DNA from: Mesocentrotus franciscanus | Taxonomy: Eukaryota; Echinodermata; Echinoidea; Camarodonta; Strongylocentrotidae | Length of the DNA: 64,000 nucleotides | NCBI GenBank assembly: GCA_037976565.1 | Contig: CP137680.1 | Span: 27,546,873-27,610,872, forward strand | Direction: 5' to 3' | Shown here: positions 32,501 to 44,270 of the stretch, piece after piece | Layout: every line of letters begins with the position of its first letter | Position numbering within the stretch: the first letter of the stretch is position 1 | Program-made: the position numbers and the translations under genes | Notes under the pieces: generated by a model | The model's database searches: none | Seen by the model: the letters and a program-made list of their open reading frames with translations, nothing else | What the model was told of the DNA's origin: nothing

Positions 32501-35500
32501 ACTGGAACCTGAACCCGATGCTGAGGAGGCTGAAGAAGACGCTTCACCTGCTCCACCTGCCGGCACCCCAGCTTCAACACACACGTCGTCTACAGCCAGC
32601 GCCAACCCAGATATTCTGATGGTCCTCTTGAAGACCTTCCTGACCGAGCAGCAGCGTCAGGCGCACCCAGCCACCGCCTTTGGTTCCTACGTCGACGGAA
32701 GTATGTGAAGCCTCCCACCAGCCATCCGACGTACAGCAGAAGCCAGAATAATTTGGACCGACATCAGTTCGGGCCGGTACAACCACAGCAGTCAGCCCCA
32801 GCTGATGGACAGCAACCCCGGACTTGGTACGGAGAGCCTCCAGGACAGCCCGTCATCCAAGGAGCCTCTGGACCGGCACTGGCAGCAAACCCCCTCCCAG
32901 ACCAGACCTTCATATAAATTGTCGTAGTTTAAATAAGAATTATAGTGCAATATGTTCGCTTTTAGATGCTATTGATGTGCAATTTTCTGCAATAGGTTTT
33001 ACTGAAATTTAGATTAAAGAGGCTGACCCATTCTACAATTTTAATAATTATATTTTTTATTGAATGTAAGACAAGGTAAGAATGGAGGAGGTGTAGGACT
33101 TTTATTAAATGATAAATTGAAATATAAACAACGTAAGGATTTAGATGTAAATAATGAATGTTTTGAGTCAATGTTTATAGAAATTGAAAAAGTAAAGAAA
33201 AATGTTTTAATTGGTGTTATTTATCGGCCTCCAAATCAACCAGTGCAATCGTTTTTAGATATTTTAGAAGATACTTTAAATGTTGTAAATAAGGAAAATA
33301 AAGATATATATCTTATGGGCGATTTTAATATTAATTTATTTGATGTTAACTCTTGCCAATCTGTTAATGATTTTTAGATTTATTGATGACTCATTTTTTA
33401 TATCCTATGATTCATTGTCCGACCCGAATAACTGACAGGTCTTGTACTTTAATTGATAATATTTTTACGAACAATTTAGAAGAAGTTTGGTGTGGAACAA
33501 TTTTAAGTGATGTGAGTGACCATTTGTCAGTATTTTTAATCAATAAAAAACAGTGTATACAAAATGAAGATAATAATTTTGTTTTACGTGATCTAAATGA
33601 GGAAAATATTGGAAAATTTATGCATGAAATATATAACTCTGATTGGACTTTATGTTCTAACGATCCAAATTATAGTTATGAATGTTTTTTAAGACAGTAT
33701 ATTTGTATTTTTAATAAATGTTTTCCTTTGAAACAATGTGTAAAGAGTAAAAAGTATAATAACCGATGGTTTACTAAAGAGTTACGCAAAATGTGCAAAA
33801 AAAAGTTTGAATTATATAAGAAGTACCTGAAAGATCCGATTGAATATAAAAAAGATAAATACAACAAGTATAGAAATATGGTAAATGGTAAAATTAAGAA
33901 AGTTAAAATAGAATATTTTAGGGCCAAGTTTAGAAATGCATCAGGGAACATACGGAAAATATGGAGATTGATCAATGAAAGTCTCGGTAAAAGTACAAGA
34001 AAGCATAATATGCCCGACCTGGTTATGTGCAATGATCAAGCTATATATGATAAGAAAGAAATATGCTCTGTTTTTAATAATTTTTTATCAATATAGGACC
34101 TAGCTTAACTGATAATTTAGACAACAACACAGATAATGATTTTAGTAATGATGACATTTATAGTAATATTGATTTTAATCCATGTACAGCTTTTTTTAAT
34201 CCTATTACCCCCACAGAAATAATCAATATTGTAAGTAAATTAAAAAATAATAAGAGTTGTGGTCATGATGATGTAAATGTTAAATTATTGAAAAAAGTTG
34301 TTCATATTATATCATGTCCTTTAAGTGCAATATTTAATATTTCGTTATCTACAGGAATAGTTCCAGATCAATTAAAACTTGCAAAGGTTATTCCTGTTTT
34401 TAAGAATGGTACTAAAGAAAATGTTTTTAATTATCGACCCATATCTATACTCCCTGTTTTCTCAAAGATTTTAGAAAGAGCTGTTTATAATCGACTATTT
34501 ATGTTTTTAAATAAGTGTAATATTATCACTGAATGCCAATATGGTTTCAGACCTGGGCACTCTACATCTAATGCAATTATGCATTTTATTTATAATGTTT
34601 TGAAAACTTTTGAAAATAATCATTTCTTAATGGGCCTTTTTTTAGATTTAAGTAAAGCATTTGACACAGTAGACCACACTGTTTTATTGAAAAAATTATA
34701 TTATTATGGTATACGTGGAGTAACTTTAAAATGGTTTGAAAGTTATTTAGAAAATAGAACCCAATTCGTACAAATAAATAAAGATAAGTCTAATACCGAA
34801 AAGCTTAGATGTGGAGTGCCTCAAGGATCCATCCTTGGACCTCTTTTATTCATTATTTATGTTAATGACATGTGCAATATTTCTGATAAATTGAAGTTTA
34901 TTTTATTTGCTGATGACACTAGTGTTTTTATGTCTCATTCTGATGTCCACGTTTTACAAAATGTTTTTAAGCAAGAAATTTTGAAACTTTCTAATTGGTT
35001 TTTATATAATAAATTGGTTTTGAATTATGATAAAACTAAGTATATGGTTTTTACAAATAAAAATATTGATTTTAACAATATTCATTTACGAGTAAATGAT
35101 CACAAATTTGAACGTGTAGATAATCTGAAGTTTTAAGGTATTGTAATTAATCATAAATTGCAGTGGCATGAGCATATAAATGTGGTGTGTAATAAAATAG
35201 CAAAAAATATTGGTATTTTATATAAAGTTCATTTTTATCCCTTGAATATTCTGAAAATGTTGTATCATACTTTAATAACACCTTTTTTTAATTACTCTAT
35301 AGTTGCGTGGGCAAATTTTAATAAAAATGATATGTTAAGGTTACTTAAGCTTCAAAAGAAAGCAATACGCATTATAACTCATTCCCAATATTATGCTCAC
35401 TGTAATCCTTTATTTTGTAAACTTGGAATTTTGAATGTAATCGATATGCACAATTTTTATATTGCAGTTTTCATGTTTTTATGTTTTAATGGTAATTTGC

Positions 35501-38500
35501 CTACTATTTTATCTACATGTTTTATATTGAATTGTGATGTGCATAATTTTAATACTAGAAATGCCCTAAATCATCACCTTCCCAAGATAAGAACGACATG
35601 TATGAAAAATTCACTATTTTTTAAAGGACCATTAACATGGAATAGTATACCTCACGAAATAAAAAAATGCAAAACTCTCAATCTTTTTAAAATTAAATAT
35701 AAACAATTTCTGTTAAATAAGTATAATAATCAGTATTAATAGCATAGGCAAGTTTGACACTTTTTATACTCTGATTGTACATGACAGTATGTTTTAGTAT
35801 GTTTTTTTTATTGTTTTTGTTCTGTTCTTTTGATCTTGTTTCTTTTTTCCTGTATGTGTGTGTCTTAGGGGTAGGCTTTCATATAAGGAATCCCTCCTTT
35901 CTGCCTATCCCAAATACTCTCATAAATTGCCATTTGTTATTTGTTTTCACTATTTTGTTTTCTTATCATTCCATTCTGTATTTGTATGTTTTAAATATTT
36001 TTATGAAGAGTGTTGAATAAACTTTGAATTTGAATTTGAATTTGAATTTGAATTTTCCTAAGTTTTTTTTTTCCATCTCTTATAAAATGAATGCAAACTT
36101 ATGTGTTTTTTTCTTCTTATAATAGGCCAGAATTCCGTAGAATATGAATGACTTATGTAGGAAAATAAGTTGGAGAAAATTAAAGGCTTTTTTTGGAATT
36201 ATGATATCGGCGTTTCATTCTTGGGAGGCCTTCCTTTTAATACCGTGGGAACAAATGTGCTCCAAAACTGCACGGCGTCCACGTTTCATTAGTAGAAAGC
36301 CTTGACAGAACGTGAAAAACTCGGCAGACCTTGATCAGAACGTGATAAACGTAAGGGACCCCATCGGAACGTGACGGGCCGGGAGGGAACGTGCTGGCAT
36401 CCGTGGTAGACCGCAGACCGAACCGTAGTGCGCCTTTGAGCCTCCAGGACTCAGCAGCCCCTTTCCCCACACGGCCCGTCACGGATACCGTGATAGACCG
36501 TGAGAAAACTTGACAAGACCTAACAAAAATTGGATACAGAGAAAAAATGGCCAAAATCCCACGGCGCACTACGTTTTGGGCAAACGGGGCTGCCGTAGCC
36601 GCCGGGAACATAGTGTAAACCTAGCATTAGACATTAAAAATAGGCCCCTTACCCTGTAGATTATGAAGGCTGCGCCCGGAGTTGTTGCATAAATGTTCTT
36701 TATGTTGTTACGCCAGTTTTCCGTCGGAAGTAGATTTTCGGATAAATCCGAAACCTTGCACCTTGCACTCTGCTTCAGAGATTGCGCCTTGACCCGTTCT
36801 CAGCATTTAAGTTGCTGATTGTCTTGGAATAACGAAATAGAACGCATTTATGTGCGCCGGGTTTAACTCGTAAGTATACGGCGAATCTAGGAATCTGTGA
36901 CTATCGGCATTGGTCTGAAAGGCAATTGCAGACATTAAAGGTGGAATGAAATCCAAATATAAGTTGATGCCTGTTGATACTCCAGATCTCATTCATCTTG
37001 TGACATCATCTGCCAATCGTTCATTGGTGAGGTATATAACAAGAGGCAGTGGTATGTCGTTTCACCATAGCTGACCACCCGTTTACATTAGACCATACAA
37101 TACCAACATAGGAGTTGCTTTGTCACACGTGCTGTAGCATCATCAGGAAAAGAAAGGTAATGTGGAGGTATTGTATGAAAGAATGCAATTCTTTTGTGAG
37201 CATGTGCTGAGCTGGGGGAAGTTACGTACCACTGTGTCTTGTTATCTCACTAATGATTGACAGATGATGTCACGAGATGAATGAGATCTGGAGCATTTTT
37301 TAGGGTGGAGCTTAGCAGGTCTGAAAAAAATATTTAAAAATCTATGAAATACATGTATATTTATATGTTTGAATAACAAATTATGAGTTGTATGCAGCCC
37401 TGCACATCAACAGGAATCAACTTATATTTGGATTTCTCCCGACCTTTAAGCCTTTGGATCCACCACTAATATTGATAGTAAGTGCATAAATCATTAAATC
37501 TGATAGTGATTTCTCACTCTCCTACCCCCGCCCATCCACCTTCCCTCTCTCTGCCCCCTATCCGTCTCGAAAGTTGAACAATACGTGCTCTAAATAACCT
37601 TGTAGGTGTCGAACGATAGAGATACAAGTACTTTGCTTAAATGAGGACAATCATATTAACGTTTATGTGTCTGTTTTTTCTTGATATTAATTGACTTTGG
37701 TTTGAAATCTCATTCTTTTAGTACAAGACGGAGGCAGAGTTAAACACCGCACCAACATGCGTTGAAACTGCAGACGCAATGCCAATCGATACACCACGAA
37801 TACTGAAAACACACGTGGACCAAAGATGGCTTCCTGAGGGACTCAAAGATGACCCCAAGGCCAAGGTTGTGTACGTGGCTAGGAACCCGAAGGATACGGC
37901 TGTGTCTTTCTACCACTTCTGCCTGCTGTTCAAAGATCTTCCAAACTACACGTCGTGGGACGAGTTTTTTGAAGAGTTTATTGCTAATAGAGGTAACTCT
38001 CTCTGAATTGGCTACGACTGGGATTAACCCTGATAAGCAACTTTGCTTCTGTTTGTTTTTTCCCCTCCGTATACTGGTTTATCATCTTGTTTCCCCCTTT
38101 GTCACTTATTTGTATTATATATGTATTCCTTTGTATTTTATAATGTACATTTTTTTTTGGTATTTGAACTTTTTTCTTTGTAAACTGGAATGTAGAAAAA
38201 TAAATGAAATGAAATGTATATCAACAATTTTCTATAATGTATAGGCATATGCAATTCGCGTATATCAAGGGTAGATCGAGGATTGTGAATGTACGAGATA
38301 TAATTCTATTCATTTACTCTTATATAACAAGTATCAAATAATGAATATTACATGTAGGCCTACGCCAATTAATGCCTATATCAAATGCATTGCCATACGA
38401 AATGTAAGATGATACAAGAAATGCAATCGTGATCAACGATATGCGTGCAATGGCGCCCGTGTTTCTACGTGTCAAACAAAGAACTTATCTCGGATTATCC

Positions 38501-41500
38501 AAAGGAATCTGTAAGAAGTATGTAGCTTCTGTGTTAGTGGAGATATGTAGGGCGAAAGAAAGGCCTAAAAAACGGCCCGAAACGGATAAAATAGCGCCTG
38601 GACGGTCACGCATGAATGATTCTGGAGAACGAAGATTTCAGTGACCTTGATGGGATGATAGAGCCTAAGAAGTTTGAAAGGAATTGGGATAGAGAAAGGG
38701 ACCTAGAAAGGGCTCGCAAGCACTGCGTGCAAAACGAATGGGATTGAGGTAAATGGAGACACGACGCGTGCTGTGGCACTAACGGCCGTCCATACCAACA
38801 TAACCATGCAGAGTATAAAATGGCGTCTAAAATGGCCCTTTTGACGAATTTTAAAAATCCGGCTTCGAGAGGCCCTGCATTTCACCACCCAGAATAAGCT
38901 TGCAAAATTTCAAGGAAAAAAAAGGACGGTATGGGGGCGAAAAGCAGTCTGAGAAAATGACATCATAGCCGATATGTGTTTTAACTTGGCGGAAAGTCAG
39001 CGGAATTCGTATAGTGACCCTTGTTCAAACGCGATTTACTCAAATATTTCTGTAATAACATATGACATTTTTGGTATCATCCAAAAGAGCACTTCATTGT
39101 GGTCAGTATGACACCATTGTCATCTACGTGCAATGTACTGCACGCATTTAACGGACTGTTACGTAATGCATAGTAAACTCATCATTTTGGGCAATAACTT
39201 TGCGCTGACGTCATCAAATTTCACTAAATCTGGCGGAAAGTTGTCACGTGCTTGGACACATGTGTGTGCCAAGTTTCATTGACGTAAATATAAGGATCGT
39301 CATTTTAGAGCAAGTTGAAGTTATTTCCCAATTTTCTAGAAAATGGCGAATTTAGAGGGAGATTTTCTCAAATTTGGTCAGCGTTAGGATATATAATTTT
39401 GTATTTGGCTGGAAAGGGTATATCTGCAAATATCTCAATCCAAAAGGGTACGGGTTTGGTCAGAAACGATGGAGATACGGCCACAGAAAGAAAGCCAACT
39501 CCCAGAACTTTAGAGGGCGCTATTTATTTTTTGCATAGTCATTGGAGCGTGAAATTCAGCATAGGTTTGTGCAATTATGAGATGAAGATACTGCAAGGAA
39601 TTGAGACGAAACGGAAATGGTATGAGCAAGTTATGGCAATTTTAGTCTTCTAGTCAAGTGGGCTGCTGGTATAGTGGGCTGTCGGTCTCATGAACTCTAG
39701 TCAGCTAAATTTGGGAATGGTCATTCGTTATTGTGAATTAAACCTTACAATTTTGTCTTCTCTATATCTCGTCCAGTTCCTGGCGGTTCTTGGTTTGACC
39801 ACACCCTCTACTGGTGGAAGCTCAGGAATCATCCAAATGTTCTGTTTCTTACCTATGAAGACATGAAACAGGTAAGATATAAACGTTCAGTGTCAAACCC
39901 TATGACACTGAAGACAAAGGTCGCGTTTATCGACCAAATTTTTGCCTAGAATCAGCGTTTTCAAACGTCTTTCAGGCAAATTTTTAAGGCGATAAACGCA
40001 AAGCCCTATTTCAAACGTCTTTAGATATGGGCATATTGTAACGCCGAAAAAGGTGCGTTTTGAATGTGACATACAGCCAGAATCACGTTTCTGAGACACG
40101 ATAAACGCAAAGCTGTTTTGAACCCCACATACAAATCGGACCTTACCATATAGCTCTATGGACCTTCCCAGGCTAATCTGCTTCCCGGGTCGAACGGCGC
40201 AAAGCAGCTGCGCAGAGACAAGGCCTTTATTTTGAATCGTGAAGAGCCGATAAACGCGACATCCCGAGAATCACGTTCGTATAGTGGGGTTCGATAGTGG
40301 GGTTCGAAAGTGGGTTTCGATATGTACATATCTGACGGCAAGACCCGATAAACGCACCCAAAGTTGGTTTCATGGAACGTGGCCATGAGACTGGCATTTC
40401 GGTTGCGTGTAATTTTAGTCTCCTCGGCTTTCGGTCTCAATTGCCGTGGATTTCTTGGGCTGTAGACATATTTCATTGGGGCACATAACAAAGAAACAGA
40501 CAGGTCATTTAGAGAGGTGCATACTTACACAGAAAGGAGGTTTGTCCATGAGGTCACAAGGAGTCGGGGCACGTAACGACAACAACAACAGAACAAAATA
40601 TTAGTTCATTGGAATCCTGTGGAATGAAATCACAATTAGGAATTAATAATAAAGGATGTTTCATCCATAGAAATATCTTTGGGATCTTCCTTGGTTTCAG
40701 AGGGGAAAACAATAAACGAAATACAGTAGAAACGTCGGAAAAGATGACAGATAGCTATTTTAAAAATAATGTTCAGACATACTTACTTCGCTACGCATAC
40801 TTTCTCAATTGTGATAGGACTCGAGGAAAGCCGTAGTTCAGATCGCCGAGTTCATGGGCAAATCTTTACCAGACGACATCATTGACCGTATCGTCGATGC
40901 GTCAAGTTTCAAATTCATGAAGAAGAATAAAAGCACGAACCCCGACGTCGCTTACGAGAAAATAATAGACACCACAAACAAGAAAACATTCATGCGGAAA
41001 GGTAAAGCGTCCGTTGCCGGTCTACGCTCTGATATTCTTTGTCCCATTGTCTGATACATATCTCATACATCTGTCCCATTAAAGACATTGGTCCTCTTTC
41101 CAGTTACTCTTATGACGTGTTGATCTTCTTACATATTGGTCCTGTGGCATAGTGCTCTTCCTTCCCATTATATGGCAAATTGTTCAACTATCCCATTGGT
41201 CCTGCGTCTTATGGGGGTTATGACACATTGGTTCTTCGTCCGATTGGAGCTATTTCTCACTGGTTCTCCTTAGCATGGGTCCATCGTCGCATATGTCCAA
41301 TGTCCCATTGGTCCTTCGTCCCATGGTCCTATGTCACATTGGTCCTTCCTCATAATGGGTCCTATATATCACATTCGACTTCTGTTCCATTTGTCCTTTG
41401 TCACAATGGTTATACGTCCCATTGATCATATGAATTTTGTCTCTGACACGTTGATCCGCCGTCCAATTGGTCCAATGTCATATTGGTTTACGTCCCACAT

Positions 41501-42421
41501 GCCGTGATAGTCCTTTGTTCCATGGGTCGCATGGTCCCTTTGGTTATATGTTACTTTGATCCTCTGTCCAATTGCTCGTGTTTCCCTGTTCCGTTGGACA
41601 CTCCATCCCATTGTTCCAATGTCAGTCAAATTGATTATCCGTCCCATTAGTCCCTATGTCACGTTGGACATTGATTCTCTCCCATTTGTCCTATGGTACA
41701 TTATTTTGTAATATCAATAGTCCCATGAGAGGCTGAGGTACTCTAAGCTCCCCCAGCCCCCACCACCTCCCCTATACACCTGGGGGGTGTTTCACAAAGA
41801 TCCTAAGTTGAACTTATCTCTAAGTTGGACTTAAAAGTTATGGAAAGCCGTTAGCATCTTTGAAAATATTTTCTAAAAGTTGTTTTAAAAGACATAAAAT
41901 GTTGATTCAAATCATTCATATTTTCTATTACCAAGGAGATTTCATGTTCTTGATGTGGAATTTATGGAAAGTCTAAAATAATTCAATTTTTGCTTTTGAA
42001 TATAGTTTATTTTAAGGCTACAAATGGCTCTCCATAATATTTAAGTCCAACTTAGAGTTAAGTTCGACTTAGGATCTTTGTGAAACACCCCCCTGGTGCC
42101 AGTCGGTATCGATATATCCAAAATTAGCCTGTATAATTGTAGTGCTTGTACTCAGTCGTTATCTCACATTCAACCCTCCAAATGTTGGTAGAAATCTATG
42201 CGTTGATTTAATGCGAACATTTTGAATATTTATCATAATTTTGCCGACTTCTAAACATTCAATTTCTTATCGTATGAATGTAAACATTACTCTTTTTTAT
42301 TTTCTTTGTAGGGATGGTTGGAGATTGGAAGAATAACTTCTCAGAAGACCAGAATCGTCGATTTGATCAACTCTACCAAGAAAAGATGGCAGGATCTGGA
42401 CTCGAATTAAAATTTGAATAA
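29514..42421 (+). CDS. Cytosolic sulfotransferase copy A, intact frame
   Basis: Seven exons (29514-29529, 30480-30668, 31411-31538, 37722-37992, 39777-39871, 40818-41001, 42312-42421) give 993 bases and 330 residues. Family members transfer a sulfuryl group from PAPS to small hydroxyl or amine substrates in the cytosol. The 5'-phosphosulfate loop TYPKTGTTW is at 64-72 (Lys67), the catalytic His of KTH at 142, the 3'-phosphate site VARNPKDTAVS at 163-173, and RKGMVGDWKN at 293-302. VPGGSWFDH and LTYEDMK are further family hallmarks. Length is slightly above the usual ~295 because of the N-terminal part. There is no signal peptide. Exon 1 ends in a GC donor. Intron 3 contains a 5-kb nested transposon. 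Substrate cannot be told from sequence. Confidence 0.85.
29725..30045. repeat. Degenerate ~24-bp minisatellite in SULT intron 1
   Basis: Words such as TCTCATCTTGAGTTTGATACC recur with drift. Equivalent tracts lie at about 47455-47755 and 58085-58415 in units B and C. The SINE that follows in each unit sits inside the tract, because the same words resume beyond it. Confidence 0.65.
30048..30260 (-). repeat. tRNA-derived SINE, second family, minus strand
   Basis: On the minus strand it starts GGAGGCGCAATGGGTCAGTG. It has an A-box-like GGGTCAGTGGTAGAG and a B box GGTTCGAAACC, then a non-tRNA body ending near CAGTCAGGTAAAAAC. Copies stand at the same place in units B and C, so insertion preceded the triplication. 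Confidence 0.8.
30480..30668 (+). CDS. SULT copy A exon 2: N-terminal region and PAPS loop start
   Basis: The acceptor TTTTTTTAG and donor GACAG|GTGGGT frame 189 bases, phase 1 in and 1 out. It encodes EPVRGW through IITYPKTG, the first half of the 5'-phosphosulfate-binding loop. Confidence 0.85.
31411..31538 (+). CDS. SULT copy A exon 3: TTW and helix after the PAPS loop
   Basis: The acceptor ATGGTACCAG and donor GAAG|GTAAAT frame 128 bases. It completes TYPKTGTTW and continues AQQIMMLV to PDSEK, ending in phase 0. Confidence 0.85.
32229..32708 (+). CDS. Proline- and acid-rich ORF of the inverted-repeat transposon
   Basis: An open frame of 159 codons starts at ATG 32229, with a second good start at 32322 (MPPKKPRRTKPP). 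From the second start it has a basic, AT-hook-like KKPRR patch, a polyproline run, an acidic stretch (ELEPEPDAEEAEED) and a short helical-looking end (ILMVLLKTFLTEQQRQ, then AFGSYVDG). Similar-looking sequence continues in another frame to about 32917 before the LINE begins, so either an intron or a one-base shift lies near 32700. It resembles accessory DNA-binding proteins of PIF/Harbinger transposons only in general layout. Function unknown. Confidence 0.45.
   Translation: MGTSFESEQSTTHYGIYNTREDQALKKEGQAMPPKKPRRTKPPTPTPRPALPLPPPPPPPPVEEQEQPEDPRSSPTPNKEEHDSAADPVPELEPEPDAEEAEEDASPAPPAGTPASTHTSSTASANPDILMVLLKTFLTEQQRQAHPATAFGSYVDGSM
32905..36055 (+). mobile_element. LINE, CR1/Jockey group, 5' truncated and broken
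   Basis: The order is: start of an endonuclease domain (INCRSLNKN, then IYRPPNQP and MGDFNINL), a Lys-rich linker, and a reverse transcriptase with YRPISILPVFSKILER, LDLSKAFDTVDH, GVPQGSILGPLLFIIYVNDM and the catalytic FADDT near 34905-34920. Then come the C-terminal FKGPLTWNSIP region and a 3' tail of TTTGAA repeats (36028-36055). Stops or shifts lie near 33010, 33060, 33376, 34094 and 35134, so this copy cannot make its proteins. It is much more AT-rich than the element it entered. Confidence 0.85.
36935..37449. mobile_element. TTAA-flanked MITE in SULT A intron 3
   Basis: The left end TTAAAGGTGGAATGAAATCC and the right end, read inward, TTAAAGGTCGGGAGAAATCC, followed by AAATATAAGTTGAT, are inverted. 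Inner parts (CAGATCTCATTCATCTTGTG and the reverse complement near 37265-37290) also pair. Unit B lacks it. Confidence 0.75.
37722..37992 (+). CDS. SULT copy A exon 4: catalytic His and 3'-phosphate site
   Basis: The acceptor TTCTTTTAG and donor AGAG|GTAACT frame 271 bases. It encodes KTH (catalytic His142), WLPEG and VVYVARNPKDTAVSFYHF, and ends at EEFIANR. Confidence 0.9.
39777..39871 (+). CDS. SULT copy A exon 5
   Basis: The acceptor CTCGTCCAG and donor ACAG|GTAAGA frame 95 bases. It encodes VPGGSWFDHTLYWWKLRNHP and NVLFLTYEDMKQ, both typical of the family. Confidence 0.9.
39920..40358. mobile_element. MITE with GCGTTTATCG ends in SULT A intron 5
   Basis: The left end GGTCGCGTTTATCG pairs with the right end GGTGCGTTTATCGGG read inward. 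CAAAG stands on both sides (39915-39919 and 40359-40363). GATAAACGC words recur inside at least four times. Unit B has a single CAAAG followed by TTGGTTTC, the empty site. Confidence 0.75.
40818..41001 (+). CDS. SULT copy A exon 6
   Basis: The acceptor TTGTGATAG and donor GGAAAG|GTAAAG frame 184 bases. It encodes DSRKAVVQIAEFMGKSLPDD and ends FMRK plus the first base of the Gly of the RKG motif. Copy B is one base shorter here. Confidence 0.85.
41040..41720. repeat. GTCCCATTGGTCC word array in SULT A intron 6
   Basis: A degenerate word of about 20-25 bases (GTCCCATTGGTCCTTCG, ATGTCACATTGGTCC) repeats for nearly 700 bases. The same array fills intron 6 of copy B at 51790-52480, where a TA microsatellite was added. 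A few words appear inverted (TTGGACACTCC). Confidence 0.75.
41782..42096. mobile_element. MITE with TTTCACAAAGATCC ends in SULT A intron 6
   Basis: The left end GGGGTGTTTCACAAAGATCC and the right end, read inward, GGGGTGTTTCACAAAGATCC are identical over about 25 bases. Similarity continues inward through the AAGTTGAACTTA words. Unit B reads CACCTGGAGCCAGTCGG uninterrupted. Confidence 0.85.
42312..42421 (+). CDS. SULT copy A exon 7: RKGxxGDWKN segment and stop
   Basis: After acceptor CTTTGTAG, 110 bases encode MVGDWKNNFSEDQNRRFDQL through GLELKFE and a TAA at 42419-42421. GDWKN contacts PAPS in solved family members. Confidence 0.9.
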
Positions 42422-42734
42422 TCATGATCAGAGACGGTGATCCCGGGAAACCCTCCTCCGGAAACTGTACAGGAAAACTAAACCAAAAGGGGTAGCACAT
42501 AAGGCTAAATGCGACTGCTTACCATATGTTCTAAAAGGCCTAATAGAAGGCAAAATTCCACTATTCACGAATGGCAAATCTTATTGCTCGGTTACGACGC
42601 GCCCTCGCATATAACCTACTTTATCTTCATCCTGTTATGACAAGAAAACACGGTCCCTGATAATGAATTCATACTAACATCACTGTCTCATTCTGTTTTA
42701 ATTCATTATTCCGCTTTGATTCACACATAAGTCA

Positions 42735-42945
42735 CACATAATTGGCAAGGCATTACTCTACATTTGCCACTCTCCACCCAGGTGAAATAAATGGGTACCC
42801 GGTAGGAAGAAATTCCTTGAAAGCTTTAGCGCCTTACTATGGCAGCTCAGCTACAGCCGGGGTAACAATATTATGATACTTTGTATATTCATAACATTAT
42901 AGTGGCTGCGCTATATAGATCGACCTAGTATTATCATTATAATTA
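42735..42945 (+). repeat. SINE downstream of SULT A
   Basis: It contains the GGCAAGGCATTACTCTACAT, CCACTCTCCACCCAGGTGAA and GGTACCCGGTAGGAAGAAAT words and a tail with GCGCTATATAGATCG, matching the family at 8920 and 9700. The same insertion follows SULT B. Confidence 0.7.
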
Positions 42946-43387
42946 TGTATCTTGGAAGAAGACAAAATATGACCTTTTATTTCTATTTTGCATATTAATC
43001 ATCGTTTTGTTTCCAGAGCTTTGTTCTTCTACGAAAGTGTGAGTTATATGTGGTTAATGATTATGTACTTTGATAAATGTACAAGTAAATAGAGAAATAA
43101 TATAACTTTTCTTTACCATGAAATGTGCAACGATGACTTTCATGATCAGGCCCTAGAACCATTTTGAAACTTCTGTATAATAGTTCATGCTGTCGTTGTG
43201 TAAATTCAGCGTAATTCTGTTATGAGCAATGTTCCTTTCATTATGTGATTATTATACCAAAGAAACAAGTAGACAGTTGTATCGTTTAAAGAAAATCCAA
43301 CTACGAACTGAACTATATAATAACATTTATTTCTCTAGATGCTCAATGTAGTGCGTAAATTGCGTTGTCCAAACATCTACCTGTATG

Positions 43388-43393
43388 AATAAA
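43388..43393 (+). terminator. Candidate polyadenylation signal of SULT A
   Basis: AATAAA in the context TATGAATAAAACTATTCAAC stands about 970 bases after the stop. The same context is kept after copy B at 53829. An earlier AATAAA inside the SINE is not conserved in context. Confidence 0.35.
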
Positions 43394-43864
43394 ACTATTC
43401 AACTCAAAAAGAAAAACATGTACAAGTGATACTTATCTATGAAAAAAATGAATATATTCTCTGATGTATTCAAAACAGTGGTAGCTACGGGGGGCACCCC
43501 CAATCGAATATTACAATATGAAAAAAGGGGTGAGAGTGAGGGGAGAGATGAGGGAAAAGGGAAATGTACGTGAGATGATATAAACAGATAGATTGTTCGA
43601 AAACGCTCTTCAAAGATTACAATATTATGTGAATCAGTGAAATGGAAACAACATAAGTCTTAAATGAAATCTGTTGCAAGAGGTGCATTAAACGATTATC
43701 GAAAAATACTTTGGGGTGCATGATCCAATATGCTTCCCTGATGTAGCGTACAGCAGAGAAGAACACGAAAGGTAGGAGTGACAGAGTGACATAATATGTG
43801 GAAAGAGACAGAGAGCGTATGCATATGTGTCCGTTCACTTAAAAATGCAAAATTATTATTGTAT

Positions 43865-44270
43865 ACGGTCACCTCTGCGTGTGCTATATTACTTTGATAA
43901 ATCATTACATTCCGTCCAGCTCTCAAAGCTCCAGATTTCTTGTTCTTCCTAAGCTCAATACTAAGCGAGGGGGGGGGCTTTGCTAATGCAGGGCTTTCGC
44001 TGTGGAATGCTCAACCTCGAGAGATTCTTAATTGGAGATCAGTTGAAGTGCTTCAAAATAATTTTAAAACGTATCTGTTTAATTCGGCATATAATTAATT
44101 GCTCTGTAATGTTTGTACTTTCTATGTTACTGCTGTTCCTTTGTTTATAATGCAGGTAATCAAATGCTTTTATGTGATCTCTGGTTTGTTTTTGTTTGTG
44201 TTTTACAAGTGCGCCTTGAGCATTTGATTTCAAGTGGATTCGGCGCCTTATTATTATTTATTATCATTAC
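43865..44270 (+). mobile_element. LINE 3' fragment (L2/CR1-like), unit B
   Basis: It is the same truncated fragment as at 22771-23185, with the GGGCTTTCGCTGTGGAATGC, AAAACGTATCTGTTTAATTC and GCGCCTTGAGCATTTG words. Confidence 0.7.

Larger units (their letters stand above)
31634..36629. mobile_element. 5-kb transposon with ~39-bp inverted ends, in SULT A intron 3
   Basis: The left end TAATGCTAGGTTTACACTAT, continuing GTTCCCGGCGGC, is matched exactly inverted at 36598-36629, and similarity extends to about 39 bases with one mismatch. The subterminal regions are rich in CACGGT, AACGTGA and CGTTTTG words. Unit B at 49280 has the empty site (GACACAGTAAAAATAGG). A LINE is nested inside at about 32905-36055. 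TAA on the left and TTA on the right could fit the TWA targets of PIF/Harbinger, but the target duplication is not clear. Confidence 0.8.
22771..43864 (+). repeat. Tandem unit A of the sulfotransferase locus
   Basis: The unit starts with the LINE tail, passes through shared non-coding sequence and the seven-exon gene, and ends where unit B begins with the same LINE tail. It is about twice as long as unit B (10.5 kb) because of insertions at 24022, 25697-28520, 31634-36629, 36935, 38410-39650, 39920 and 41782. Confidence 0.8.

Noticed and set aside
32276..32605. Minus-strand Ser/Gly/Val-rich open frame in the inverted-repeat transposon
   Set aside because: It is the complement of the proline/acid-rich ORF. 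Its composition follows from CCA/GAA codon repeats.
38429..38644. 71-codon Lys/Arg-rich frame in SULT A intron 4
   Set aside because: It is in a segment absent from unit B, has no recognisable domain and no splice signals.
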